DNA from: Flagellimonas aurea
GTDB taxonomy: Bacteria > Bacteroidota > Bacteroidia > Flavobacteriales > Flavobacteriaceae
Direction: 5' to 3'
Assembly: GCF_017313785.1 (NCBI RefSeq)
Contig: NZ_JAFLNL010000001.1
Span: forward strand, 1 to 64,000
Length of the DNA: 64,000 nt
This document shows, piece by piece, positions 1 to 8,555 of the stretch. Numbering within the stretch: the stretch's first letter is position 1; each line of letters opens with the position of its first letter. The notes below the pieces were generated by a model, which was not told the origin of the DNA, ran no database searches, and worked only from the letters and a program-made list of their open reading frames with translations. The position numbers were made by a program, and so were the translations under genes.

Positions 1-117
1 AGTTTCAGGTCACTGCTCAACAGGTTCGATACGACCATTGAGAGCTGGAAAGGCTTCAACTATCTATCGTTCATGGTAATGGCCTTGAAAAAATTCAAAC
101 CAAAAAAGTTTAAATGA
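1..117 (+). CDS. C-terminal end of a transposase-like protein (cut by the window edge)
   Basis: The frame is open from base 1 and stops with TGA at 115-117, giving 38 residues. It contains RFDTTIESWKGFNYLSF followed by a basic tail. A hydrophobic stretch after WKGFNYL and a lysine-rich end recall the C-termini of IS1595/ISXO2-like DDE transposases, but the assignment is from memory of the family and weak. No terminal inverted repeat was recognised downstream. It could be the end of an intact element whose body lies left of the window, or a fragment. Confidence 0.4.
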   Translation, partial: SFRSLLNRFDTTIESWKGFNYLSFMVMALKKFKPKKFK

Positions 118-244
118 GTTCATCAATAAGAAAGTACGGGAAAGAAATTTTGATACAGATTTTGCGATAGTCAATGAAAACAAATCCAAGAAGGCACTTA
201 TAAAAGAAATCGGTGAACTTATTGAACAAACCATTGATAAATAA
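89..244 (+). pseudogene. Decayed or frameshifted ORF fragment downstream of the transposase tail
   Basis: A second frame is open from 89 to the TAA at 242-244 with no ATG. Its last part, ending KKALIKEIGELIEQTIDK, has the charge pattern of a helical protein C-terminus. Together with the transposase-like tail in another frame this looks like insertion scar sequence. I do not recognise the protein. The remaining bases to 388 hold no other gene I can support, only a short inverted repeat at 311-327. Confidence 0.2.
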
Positions 245-310
245 AACCGAACCTTAAACGACCATTAACTCGGCTAGGCAAAGTAAAGATTATTGCATAA
301 TCCTAATATT

Positions 311-327
311 TGACATCCTAAGTGTCA
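311..327. promoter_or_regulatory. Short inverted repeat upstream of the DUF5916 gene
   Basis: TGACA and TGTCA arms of five bases are separated by seven bases, about 60 bases before the ATG at 389. The arms are too short and the flank too T-poor for a confident terminator. It could be an operator half-site pair, and chance is also possible. Confidence 0.25.
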
Positions 328-388
328 TAATTTTAATTCATTGTTAAAAAACAAAGTAAATTATTACATTTACTCTACTAAACAAACA

Positions 389-2578
389 ATGATCAACCGA
401 ACCAACCTTACCCCCGTGTTCATGGCATTGGCCATCTTCTTTTGTGTGTTTATACATGCACAAAAGAAAAATGCAGATTTCAAGATTCATCTGTTTCATA
501 CTAGCGAAACCTTCACCATTGATGGTATTGGCAACGAGGAAACATGGCAAAAAGCCGAACCCGCCAAGGACTTTTTTATGGTATTGCCTATGGACGACCG
601 CAAGGCCACTCAGCCATCCGAAGTAAAAATGGCATACGATGACAAACAACTCTATCTGCTGGCTACCTTTTTTAAGACTCCCGGCAATACCTATGTGGTA
701 GAATCGCTCCGCAGAGACTTCTCCTTTGGGGGCAACGATAATTTTTTGTTGTTCATGGACCCATTCAACAACCAGACCACAGGATTTAGCTTTGGCGCAA
801 ATGCCTATGGCGCCCAATGGGATGGCACCATGTCCAACGGTGGCAGTATTGACCTTAACTGGGACAGCAAATGGGTTTCAGAAGTTCAAAATCATGAGGA
901 TAAGTGGGTGGTGGAAATGGCCATTCCCTTTAAATCCATCCGTTATGAAAAAGACGTGACCGAATGGGGCGTCAACTTTTCCAGACTGGATTTGAGCACC
1001 AACGAAAAATCGAGCTGGACACCCATTCCACGACAATTCCCTACAGCTTCTTTGGCCTATACGGGCACGATGGTCTGGGACAATCCGCCACCAAAGCAAG
1101 GGCTCAATTACTCCATAATCCCCTACGTACTGGGAACAGTAGGCAATTCTAGCATCGAGGATATTACGTACGATAATGAATTTAAGGTAGGTGGGGACGT
1201 AAAACTTGGACTCACTTCTTCACTTAATTTGGACCTGACCATAAATCCGGATTTTTCGCAGGTGGAAGCCGACCGTCAAGTGGCCAATTTGACCCGTTTT
1301 GAACTATTTTTTCCTGAAAGGCGCCAGTTTTTCCTTGAAAACGCTGACCTCTTTGCCAGTTTTGGGTATGACAACATCCGTCCATTCTTCTCGCGTAGAA
1401 TAGGCTTGGGCGTGCCCATTATTGCAGGTGCCCGTGTGAGCGGAAACCTCAACCGCAACCTCCGTTTGGGCATGATGGACATGCAGACCAACAAGGTCGA
1501 TGAAACGGGGTTGCCCGGTCAAAACTTTGCAGTACTCTCCCTGCAACAAAAGGTGTTCTCTCGCTCCAACATTGGTTTGATGTTCGTGAACAAGGAGTCT
1601 TTGGATTACAATTCCTTGACCGATAGTCTTCAAACACAATACACCAAATTCAATAGGAACCTTGGACTGGAATACAACTTGGCCTCTGCCGACAATCAAT
1701 ATAATGGTAAGGTATTTATGCTGAAATCGTTCGGTCCTGATTCTACCTATAACGGTTTTGCCCAAGGTGCCCATTTGGAATACAGTAGTCGTAAATGGAA
1801 CTGGCGCGTGCAGCAGGAGTATATCTCCGAGGACTTCACTTCGGAAGTAGGTTTTGTTCCCCGGAACAATTACATTAAACTGGAAGGTTCCGTAGGGCAT
1901 CTATTTTTGCCCAACAGCGAAAAGGTGGTGAGCCATGGTCCCCAGTACACGGGCTTCTATTATTTTGACCCAAGTATGAACTCCACTGACTACGTGTCCA
2001 TTTTAGGGTATACGGTAAATTTTATGGACCGCAGCTCGTTGGGAGTGGATGTTTTTAACGAATATGTGCAGCTTTTGGCCCCGTTTGACCCCACTAACAC
2101 AGGAAAAGAGGAATTGGCCGCAGGGACCCGCCACCATTGGAACGGGGTTTATCTTCAATACAGTTCACGTCCCAAAAGTTTGTTCACCTATAATCTGACG
2201 ACCAGATTGGGCCGTTATTTTTCTGGGGGATACCGAACCAACCTGAATGCGGAACTCGGGTATCGTTTTCAGCCCTATGTGAGCTTGGGAGCTGTCCTCA
2301 GCTATAATAATCTTGATCTGCCCGAACCATGGTACACCACCGATTTTTGGCTTGTGGGCACTGAAGCGGATATAACTTTTACCAATAAATTGTTTTGGAA
2401 CACCCTTTTCCAGTACAATGAACAGGTCAATAATTTTGGCATCAATTCCAGACTCCAATGGCGCTACGCTCCCGCTTCAGATTTATTTTTGGTCTTCAAC
2501 AACAACGAACAATTATCACCACTGGAAGGTAATTTATGGTCGCTGACGCTCAAGTTTACGTATTGGTTTAATCGATAA
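389..2578 (+). CDS. DUF5916 outer-membrane protein with N-terminal CBM9-like domain
   Basis: This 729-residue protein begins with a signal peptide (residues 1-25, ending HAQ). A CBM9-like beta-sandwich follows from about residue 43, where IDGIGNEETWQKAE is the usual opening motif. The rest is a DUF5916 region, with the characteristic NPDFSQVEADRQVANLTRFE segment near 286-306 and FFPERRQFFLENADLF just after it. The long alternating C-terminal half ending WFNR suggests an outer-membrane beta-barrel. A TTG lies 48 bases upstream in frame at 341, but the ATG at 389 gives a proper signal peptide and was chosen. The biochemical role of the family is unknown to me; CBM9 modules in other proteins bind sugars, so glycan handling is possible. 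It is a single gene with no operon partner apparent. Confidence 0.85.
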   Translation: MINRTNLTPVFMALAIFFCVFIHAQKKNADFKIHLFHTSETFTIDGIGNEETWQKAEPAKDFFMVLPMDDRKATQPSEVKMAYDDKQLYLLATFFKTPGNTYVVESLRRDFSFGGNDNFLLFMDPFNNQTTGFSFGANAYGAQWDGTMSNGGSIDLNWDSKWVSEVQNHEDKWVVEMAIPFKSIRYEKDVTEWGVNFSRLDLSTNEKSSWTPIPRQFPTASLAYTGTMVWDNPPPKQGLNYSIIPYVLGTVGNSSIEDITYDNEFKVGGDVKLGLTSSLNLDLTINPDFSQVEADRQVANLTRFELFFPERRQFFLENADLFASFGYDNIRPFFSRRIGLGVPIIAGARVSGNLNRNLRLGMMDMQTNKVDETGLPGQNFAVLSLQQKVFSRSNIGLMFVNKESLDYNSLTDSLQTQYTKFNRNLGLEYNLASADNQYNGKVFMLKSFGPDSTYNGFAQGAHLEYSSRKWNWRVQQEYISEDFTSEVGFVPRNNYIKLEGSVGHLFLPNSEKVVSHGPQYTGFYYFDPSMNSTDYVSILGYTVNFMDRSSLGVDVFNEYVQLLAPFDPTNTGKEELAAGTRHHWNGVYLQYSSRPKSLFTYNLTTRLGRYFSGGYRTNLNAELGYRFQPYVSLGAVLSYNNLDLPEPWYTTDFWLVGTEADITFTNKLFWNTLFQYNEQVNNFGINSRLQWRYAPASDLFLVFNNNEQLSPLEGNLWSLTLKFTYWFNR

Positions 2579-2580
2579 GG

Positions 2581-2596
2581 AAGAAGAATTCTTCTT
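2581..2596. repeat. Perfect 16-base palindrome after the DUF5916 gene
   Basis: AAGAAGAATTCTTCTT starts three bases after the preceding stop codon and is perfectly self-complementary. There is no loop and no following T-run, so it is not a classical rho-independent terminator. It may still slow or protect the 3' end of the message, or bind a protein. Confidence 0.4.
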
Positions 2597-2678
2597 GACG
2601 GACAAAGCTTACGTTTTAACTAAGTCTTTTCCTTTATATTGTAGTTAATTGATATTTTAAATTCTCATAAAAACTAAC

Positions 2679-4034
2679 ATGAAAAAGCTATTCTTTTTTT
2701 ACTTTACGATTTTATTCATTCTTTTTTCATGCTCCAAAGGTTCGACTGAGAACCCGGAACCAAATTCTGAAAACCCAAATCAAGAAGAACCAAAAGAAGA
2801 GATACCTGAAGAAGAGGAAGTTGTTTATTTTACAATCAAAGTCGACGACGATTACTTTAGTTCTGGAAATGAAGGCTGGGTAGTAAGCCACGATGTAAAC
2901 AATGGAAACATCTTAGATTATGGCCAGTTGGAAAATGGAAAAACAACCAGCTTTACTAAACAAGCTTCCTCAACACTATTGGAACACAATCTAAGCTTAG
3001 TCAATGTTTCCAATTATAATGGGAATATCTATTATCGAATCACTAGCTATGCTTTTGTAAAATCAGATGAAGTTTGGCAACTTGATAATCAATATAATAA
3101 CTATGTTGACTCAAGAGGGGACTCCATAGGAGAAATATCGATTAATGCCAACGATTTGGTTCTACCCGGCTCCTGGATGATCTCCAATAAACATGGATCC
3201 GCACTTTCTGGTGGTTCAAGTACAACCTCGAACAACAATTTGACCAGTATTTTCTTTGAAAACATTCCTCTATTCGAGGAAAATAGGTACTTATTTTCTG
3301 TTTATGACATCTACGGTGAGGTCAATTATCTATTTATGAATAACTTAAACAATGGAGATAATATAACATTTGATGGAACTCAGCTGCAATCTTTTGATAA
3401 TACAGTGTTGGCCTCAGTACCTGAAGGAGGAGAATTCTTTGTATCTGTATATGGATTTGAGGAAGATCAAGATTTTGATGAGGGCGGTGGATATATTTTA
3501 GGCATGTTACTTCCGTTCGAAAATGATAAAATAACTACTGAACACATAAAACTTGGATATCTGAATACTTTCAACAAATACATTACCTCATTTACATATT
3601 CAAAGGATAGATTCAACTTTAACTTTAAAAAGTATGGTGAAGCTCCGTTAGGTATACCAATGAGCGGTAAGGAAAACTGGAATGTTGAAGTTATTGATAA
3701 TTCCGTTGATAGTTTTACTTACAATGGGGTTTCTCATCATCAGTTCTCAAGACAAATTCACTCTTGGAGGGTAAGTTCCGGTGAACGTAATGTTGATTAC
3801 ATAGAAACAAGTTGGTCTATAAATCAAGGTAAATTTTACTACACTTTTGAATTTAAATTACCAGACGAAATTTTAACAACTTACCCAAAAATGGATATAG
3901 AAGGATTGAATTATGAAAGTAGCTTTTTTCACCTGAATGAATATGACTACAATGGGTTTTTGAATGCTACTTTTGTAAATCCAAATCCTGAATTGTTACG
4001 TGACCAACACTTTTATCGCATAGATTCGGAATAA
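2679..4034 (+). CDS. Putative lipoprotein, unknown function
   Basis: The 451-residue protein starts with a lysine-rich signal peptide and a lipobox-like ILFSC with Cys18, so it is probably lipid-anchored after export. Residues 19-50 are a low-complexity, Glu/Pro/Asn-rich acidic spacer typical of surface-exposed flavobacterial lipoproteins. The remainder is rich in Asn, Tyr, Phe and Ser and reads as all-beta, without a domain I can name. The start is an ATG 100 bases after the previous gene, and the codon use is more AT-rich than the metabolic genes further right. It may belong with the lipoprotein on the other strand (4639-6495), which has a similar style, but no shared domain is evident. Confidence 0.7.
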   Translation: MKKLFFFYFTILFILFSCSKGSTENPEPNSENPNQEEPKEEIPEEEEVVYFTIKVDDDYFSSGNEGWVVSHDVNNGNILDYGQLENGKTTSFTKQASSTLLEHNLSLVNVSNYNGNIYYRITSYAFVKSDEVWQLDNQYNNYVDSRGDSIGEISINANDLVLPGSWMISNKHGSALSGGSSTTSNNNLTSIFFENIPLFEENRYLFSVYDIYGEVNYLFMNNLNNGDNITFDGTQLQSFDNTVLASVPEGGEFFVSVYGFEEDQDFDEGGGYILGMLLPFENDKITTEHIKLGYLNTFNKYITSFTYSKDRFNFNFKKYGEAPLGIPMSGKENWNVEVIDNSVDSFTYNGVSHHQFSRQIHSWRVSSGERNVDYIETSWSINQGKFYYTFEFKLPDEILTTYPKMDIEGLNYESSFFHLNEYDYNGFLNATFVNPNPELLRDQHFYRIDSE

Positions 4035-4063
4035 TCATAGAACCTTATATCCAACACGTTTGT

Positions 4064-4624
4064 TTGAATAACTTTCTTATTACAAATGTTCTAAATCCAT
4101 CAACCCAAAAGGGACATTCATCAATTTTAGGTAAGTGGTATTCTAAAAATTGTAGAACTTCGGTTGAACTATCTATAAAATTCGAAGTAATGCTTGACGA
4201 AAACACCGGAACCTTAGTTATTGGCAAAGGCATAGCATTTGGCACCCATATCAGTTTTGACATGGCAAAAAGATGGACAATTGGCAAAGAAAGTCCTGAA
4301 TTCGTTGGAACGGAAGGTGCTCAAGAACAAAAAATAACTTTTCGGAATGTGGTGGTTGATGACGATTACTTTATTTTACGGTTACGCTTCAACAACGACA
4401 AATTGCTCATTATAGAGATTTTTATCAGCCCTGTCCCCTTCGAATTCAAAGAAAATTGGGCCGATTGGAGCTACGAAGAAGAAATAAAACATCTTGAACA
4501 TTGCAAAGCTTGGCTTCAAAAAGAGGTTGGGGCTAAACGAAATTTTGACTGGGGAAGTATTTGGTGCGGATACGATAGCCTTGGTGGATTTAGCAGTATC
4601 AAAATCAATTATTCCCGACAATAA
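4064..4624 (+). CDS. Small orphan protein, possibly immunity-like; start codon uncertain
   Basis: The frame gives at most 186 residues from a TTG; the first in-frame ATG is at 4190 and would cut into the conserved-looking body. The C-terminal part (WADWSYEEEIKHLEHCKAWL, then WGSIWCGYDSLGGFSSIKINY) resembles small cytosolic proteins often listed as hypothetical or immunity-like in Bacteroidetes. That resemblance is from memory and unverified. There is no signal peptide or membrane segment. The first 20 residues overlap a 30-base segment repeated at 8470, so true translation may begin inside or after that segment, perhaps at a non-ATG codon. No toxin partner is visible nearby. It could be a 5'-truncated gene. 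Confidence 0.5.
   Translation: MNNFLITNVLNPSTQKGHSSILGKWYSKNCRTSVELSIKFEVMLDENTGTLVIGKGIAFGTHISFDMAKRWTIGKESPEFVGTEGAQEQKITFRNVVVDDDYFILRLRFNNDKLLIIEIFISPVPFEFKENWADWSYEEEIKHLEHCKAWLQKEVGAKRNFDWGSIWCGYDSLGGFSSIKINYSRQ
4097..4126 (+). repeat. 30-base segment, copy 1 (partner at 8470-8499)
   Basis: Twenty-seven of 30 bases match the segment at 8470-8499. Read in the frame of the ORF at 4064, both copies encode PSTQKGHSSI. The three differences (CCA/CCG, GGA/GGG, TCA/TCG) are all silent third-position changes, which suggests shared coding ancestry rather than an RNA or protein-binding site. Confidence 0.6.
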
Positions 4625-4638
4625 TCAGAACCTCAAAT

Positions 4639-6495
4639 TTAAAATGGAAATTCATTAGCTGGCAACCATTGTGGTCCCTGAGACTTAAACACACGCTCTT
4701 TAAAAGGTGATGCTATGTAAAAAGGAACGGACGGAACCAATACGTTTTGAATATATTCTTGATAGGAAGTAAAGGCCGAGTAGTTTTCTGCCGCCCCTTG
4801 TGTTATTTCGAAATATTTATTTGCAAACATCTCCGTTACTGCTTCTGGAAAGAGTCCTTCAGGTACTTCGGGTATCGTCGGATTCGTATTTTGGCCATCA
4901 AAAACAAATTCCATTCTAACTGATGGGTTTTCAGGTGTAAGCAATCCAGTACCAGAACTTGTACCCACTAACCGCAGACGACCAACTTCAAAATTAGGCA
5001 ACCCGGTAAAGCTTAGTTGTTCATTGGAGAAGCTATAATCTACAGATGCAGTGGGTACGGTAATCGTGGACGGTATGGTTCCGGAGCCTTCGAAGGTATA
5101 GTTCAACAATTGACCCCAATAGGTAGTATACTCAAACATATTTGGATAAATATATTCGTTGGTAAATGAGCCACTTGGTCTGAGATAATCTGCGTATAGC
5201 AAATGGCCGCTTCTGGCTCGGTACATAGCTTCATTTTCGTATCCAGTAATTTTGATCAGCGTACTTTGATACGTTCGATTGAGATCAAAGCTATTTATTT
5301 CCACATCATCACTTGAAAAATCTTCCTCCAGCAAGGATGTTCTGTATTGTAAATCGCTGATAAAGGCCCATTGATAACTGTTTTCGATGTTTGAATTAAA
5401 GTAACTGATAAATGTTTTGTTTGTTGCCAAATCATTACTGAACTCTCTTGAGACATGACCCGAAAATTCATCGCCGGTATAGATAAGCGAATTCCATGGA
5501 CCCGAAGCCCTCATTTGGTATCCTTCCTCAAAAAAGGGCACTTCGATATTCAGTATTGCTGGGGACAACCCCCCGGACTTTTGATTTAAGGTGATTTCTT
5601 CACCAACCATGTTCAATGTTAGATTATTGTATACGTAAAAGTTGAATATGGTATTATCAAAGTCCTCAATAAAGGAAATTGTAAACTCCGTAGCAGGATT
5701 CATTTCTTCCATGGAGCAGAATGACAATGTCTCGATTTCGCCAGACTCGTGTGTTTTACTGTCGATATAATTTCCGTCCTTATCTGAAATTAACACATGT
5801 ACCTTCTCTATATTCTTCCTCATAAAATCATTAGGAAAGCTAATTCGAAAGAACTGGTCTGCAACATTGATTGCAACAGAATCTTTGGTAATATTACCTG
5901 AAGTGTCCTCCATTATAAATTTAAGGTTTCCTATACCTGTGGGAAGCTTTCTTGGGTTCAATAAAAAAGAAAAATCGGTTGTACTTTGCTTTTCCAACAA
6001 TAGCAAATCATCGATATAGACCTGAAGTAGTTCAACATTTGAAGCCAGATCTGTTATACTTGGATGTAATTGCACTTCCTCACAAATAATCTCATTTTCG
6101 GAGATATCATCCAAAACAAAAATTGGACCTTCATTATCAATTTTGACCAACATTGTCTTGGTCCCTATTATTTTGCCTTCAGCATAGGCATCAACTTTTA
6201 AACTATGCTCCCCGTCCTCCAATGTCTCTGTCTCAATCTTTATGATAAAAGGTGGTGCATTAAACTTGTGAATCATCCCATTATCCAAAAAAACCTCTAA
6301 ACTGGATATTGCCGCATCTCCAGTTATTGTGATGGTTATCTCGTCCGAAGTAATGATTTCGTCATTTTCAATATTCAATTCTATTAAGACATTTTCAACG
6401 ATCTGCTCTTCTTCTTGTTCGCTAGAAGAGCCTTCATCTGAACATGCAATCAGTAAAAAAAGGAACGATACAAATAGGATATGTTTTCGAAACAT
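4639..6495 (-). CDS. Large lipoprotein with Ig-like repeats, unknown function
   Basis: The 618-residue protein has a signal peptide ending LLIAC with Cys18 as the lipidation site, then a Ser/Glu-rich acidic linker. Residues 33-125 and about 126-215 look like two tandem bacterial Ig-like modules: the first has ISSLEVFLDNG and LEDGEHSLKVDAYAEG, a pattern common in surface adhesins. The rest is predicted all-beta without a catalytic motif that I recognise. It converges on the orphan gene ending at 4624, with 14 bases between stops. Likely surface-exposed, with adhesion or ligand binding possible. Its AT-rich codon use matches the lipoprotein at 2679. Confidence 0.65.
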   Translation of the reverse strand: MFRKHILFVSFLFLLIACSDEGSSSEQEEEQIVENVLIELNIENDEIITSDEITITITGDAAISSLEVFLDNGMIHKFNAPPFIIKIETETLEDGEHSLKVDAYAEGKIIGTKTMLVKIDNEGPIFVLDDISENEIICEEVQLHPSITDLASNVELLQVYIDDLLLLEKQSTTDFSFLLNPRKLPTGIGNLKFIMEDTSGNITKDSVAINVADQFFRISFPNDFMRKNIEKVHVLISDKDGNYIDSKTHESGEIETLSFCSMEEMNPATEFTISFIEDFDNTIFNFYVYNNLTLNMVGEEITLNQKSGGLSPAILNIEVPFFEEGYQMRASGPWNSLIYTGDEFSGHVSREFSNDLATNKTFISYFNSNIENSYQWAFISDLQYRTSLLEEDFSSDDVEINSFDLNRTYQSTLIKITGYENEAMYRARSGHLLYADYLRPSGSFTNEYIYPNMFEYTTYWGQLLNYTFEGSGTIPSTITVPTASVDYSFSNEQLSFTGLPNFEVGRLRLVGTSSGTGLLTPENPSVRMEFVFDGQNTNPTIPEVPEGLFPEAVTEMFANKYFEITQGAAENYSAFTSYQEYIQNVLVPSVPFYIASPFKERVFKSQGPQWLPANEFPF

Positions 6496-6699
6496 GGTTT
6501 TTTAATTTTGACCTGAACCACATCATTAAATTCTTCAAGAACTTACAATGTAAGTTAAAAAAAGGACTTTAGTAAATTATAGCAATTTTCCAGAAATAGA
6601 TTTCATAATAGCAGTACTGCATTTTTACAGCAACACAATACAAGTGTGTAAATTACATTTTTTTAATTAACTTCACTCTCTGTTCGAAAATAATACATT
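6496..6699. promoter_or_regulatory. Divergent intergenic region between Ig-like lipoprotein and GH43 gene
   Basis: These 204 AT-rich bases separate two divergent starts and must carry promoters for both. I see T-rich tracts (for example around 6657-6668) but no convincing palindromic operator or matched promoter pair. Confidence 0.4.
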
Positions 6700-8337
6700 A
6701 TGGCGATGAATATGGGTTGTGGATTCCTTTTATCTCTCTTTTTTTTAGGTATAATCAATACCTCTGGCCAAGTTGCAGAAAACCCCATTATTTGGGCCGA
6801 TGTTCCAGATGTAAGCGTCATGCGAGTGAATAACACTTATTATATGAGCTCCACCACCATGCACATGAGCCCTGGATTGCCTATCATGAAATCAAAGGAT
6901 TTGGTCAACTGGGAAATCGCTGGCTACGCCTACGACCGATTGGTGGAAAACGATAAAATGAATCTGGAAAATGGTAAAGAGGCCTACGGAAAAGGGTCTT
7001 GGGCCAGTAGCCTTCGCTATCACGATGGCCTATTTTATGCGTCAACTTTTTCCGCCACTTCTGGAAAAACACATGTTTACAAAACCAAAAACCCAGAAAC
7101 CGGACCATGGGAATCCCATTCGTTTGAACCCGTTCTGCACGACAATTCACTATTCTTTGATGATGACGGACGTGTTTACATGATTTATGGCGGTGGTCAA
7201 ATCAAACTGGTGGAATTACTACCCGATGCATCCGGAATAAAACCCAATGGACTTGAAAAAGTAATCATTGAGAATGTAAACCTTACGTTCGGTGAAGGTG
7301 AAGTAGGCGGATTGCCCGGAGAGGGCAGCCAGATTCATAAAATAAATGGCAAGTACTATCTGTTCAACATTGCATCTCCAAAAAGCAGATGGGAACGCTC
7401 GGTGATCATCCATAGGGCAGACAATATAGAAGGACCTTATGAAGGCCGGGGTGCTTTACAGCATGAAGGCATTGCACAAGGCGGATTGGTAAACACACCC
7501 GATGGCGATTGGTATGCCATGTTATTCGGAGATAGAGGAAGTGTAGGACGTATCCCCTACTTGGTTCCTGTGACTTTCGAAAATGGTTGGCCGGTACTTG
7601 GCGTTGATGGAAAAGTGCCGCAAAGCTTAAATTTACCCGATAACTCCAAAGGTATTTTTGGAATTGTAGCTTCCGATGAATTCGAACGCGATATAAGCGA
7701 TCCAAAATTGCCGCTCGCATGGCAATGGAACCACAACCCTGATAACAACAACTGGGATATTTTGGAAAATCCTGGGCGATTGCGCATTACCACAGCACGC
7801 GTGGACAACAACGTTCTCCTTGCCAAAAACACGCTCACCCAGCGCACGTTTGGTCCAAAAAGCACCGCCAGTACTTTGATCGACATATCCCAAATGAAGA
7901 ATGGCGATATAGCAGGCCTAATTGCTCTTCAAAACAAATACGGATACGTTGGTGTGAAAAAAGAAGATGGAAAAAACTCCATTGTTATGGTTGAGTCAAA
8001 ATTGGATATAGAAGGGGAAGACGAGAAACAAGGTGTTCTTGCTTATAACGACTTAAGTACTACATTCAAAATTATTGAACAAGTCCCCATTGATCAAGAA
8101 AATGTCCATTTTAGAATCGATTGTGATTTTGATACCGACAAAGCCTATTTTTATTATAGTCTAAATGGAAAAGAATGGCAGCATATCGGTAAACCGTTAC
8201 AGATGATATATACCTTTACCAAGCATTTTATGGGCTATCGTTTTGGGCTTTTTAATTATGCCACACAGGAAGCTGGTGGATATGTTGATTTTGATTATTA
8301 CCGAATTGATAAAGTTCCGATGCGCAAAAAGCCTTAA
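6700..8337 (+). CDS. Glycoside hydrolase family 43, secreted (xylosidase/arabinofuranosidase type)
   Basis: The 545-residue protein has a signal peptide (about 1-24) and a five-bladed GH43 catalytic domain to about residue 320. Visible landmarks are WADVPDVSVMRV at 32-43, supplying the likely base Asp37, a central Asp in LFFDDDGRVYMIYG near 151-164, and the likely acid Glu208 in LPGEGSQIHK. Residues 326-540 form a C-terminal beta-sandwich (opening DEFERD) that usually accompanies GH43 enzymes of this subtype. The family removes arabinose or xylose from plant and algal polysaccharides. The substrate here is unknown. It stands alone, without SusCD beside it, and may serve the locus at 18.9-35 kb or another one. 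Three Met codons occur within 15 bases; the first was taken. Confidence 0.85.
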   Translation: MAMNMGCGFLLSLFFLGIINTSGQVAENPIIWADVPDVSVMRVNNTYYMSSTTMHMSPGLPIMKSKDLVNWEIAGYAYDRLVENDKMNLENGKEAYGKGSWASSLRYHDGLFYASTFSATSGKTHVYKTKNPETGPWESHSFEPVLHDNSLFFDDDGRVYMIYGGGQIKLVELLPDASGIKPNGLEKVIIENVNLTFGEGEVGGLPGEGSQIHKINGKYYLFNIASPKSRWERSVIIHRADNIEGPYEGRGALQHEGIAQGGLVNTPDGDWYAMLFGDRGSVGRIPYLVPVTFENGWPVLGVDGKVPQSLNLPDNSKGIFGIVASDEFERDISDPKLPLAWQWNHNPDNNNWDILENPGRLRITTARVDNNVLLAKNTLTQRTFGPKSTASTLIDISQMKNGDIAGLIALQNKYGYVGVKKEDGKNSIVMVESKLDIEGEDEKQGVLAYNDLSTTFKIIEQVPIDQENVHFRIDCDFDTDKAYFYYSLNGKEWQHIGKPLQMIYTFTKHFMGYRFGLFNYATQEAGGYVDFDYYRIDKVPMRKKP

Positions 8338-8555
8338 ATCTATTCACAAAAACATAGCTCCTATAAGTTCCAAATTCCCATTTGGGACCACCTTTATTCC
8401 TCAAATTAATGGCCCAATTTTCGGTTCATTCCCATCATCGGTTAATAGCACAGTTACTTTTTTGCTCATCCGTCAACCCAAAAGGGGCATTCGTCAATTA
8501 GGAGTGATTGTTTTGGGCAGTTTTACCCATCTTTATTTTTCAAATCTGAAAAATA
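8338..8555 (+). other. Intergenic stretch with a coding-like remnant
   Basis: No intact gene is seen in these 218 bases. They contain the second copy of the PSTQKGHSSI-encoding segment (8470-8499). In that frame a stop-free run continues from about 8446 to a TAA near 8550, but with no start codon. This looks like the residue of a gene fragment. Confidence 0.35.
8470..8499 (+). repeat. 30-base segment, copy 2 (partner at 4097-4126)
   Basis: This is the second copy of the segment described at 4097. The three differences are silent in the shared frame. Here the surrounding sequence is not a recognisable gene, so this copy appears to be a relic. Confidence 0.6.

Noticed and set aside
1304..1900. 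Open frame of 198 codons on the minus strand inside the DUF5916 gene
   Set aside because: It is antisense to a strong coding frame, with no recognisable domain.
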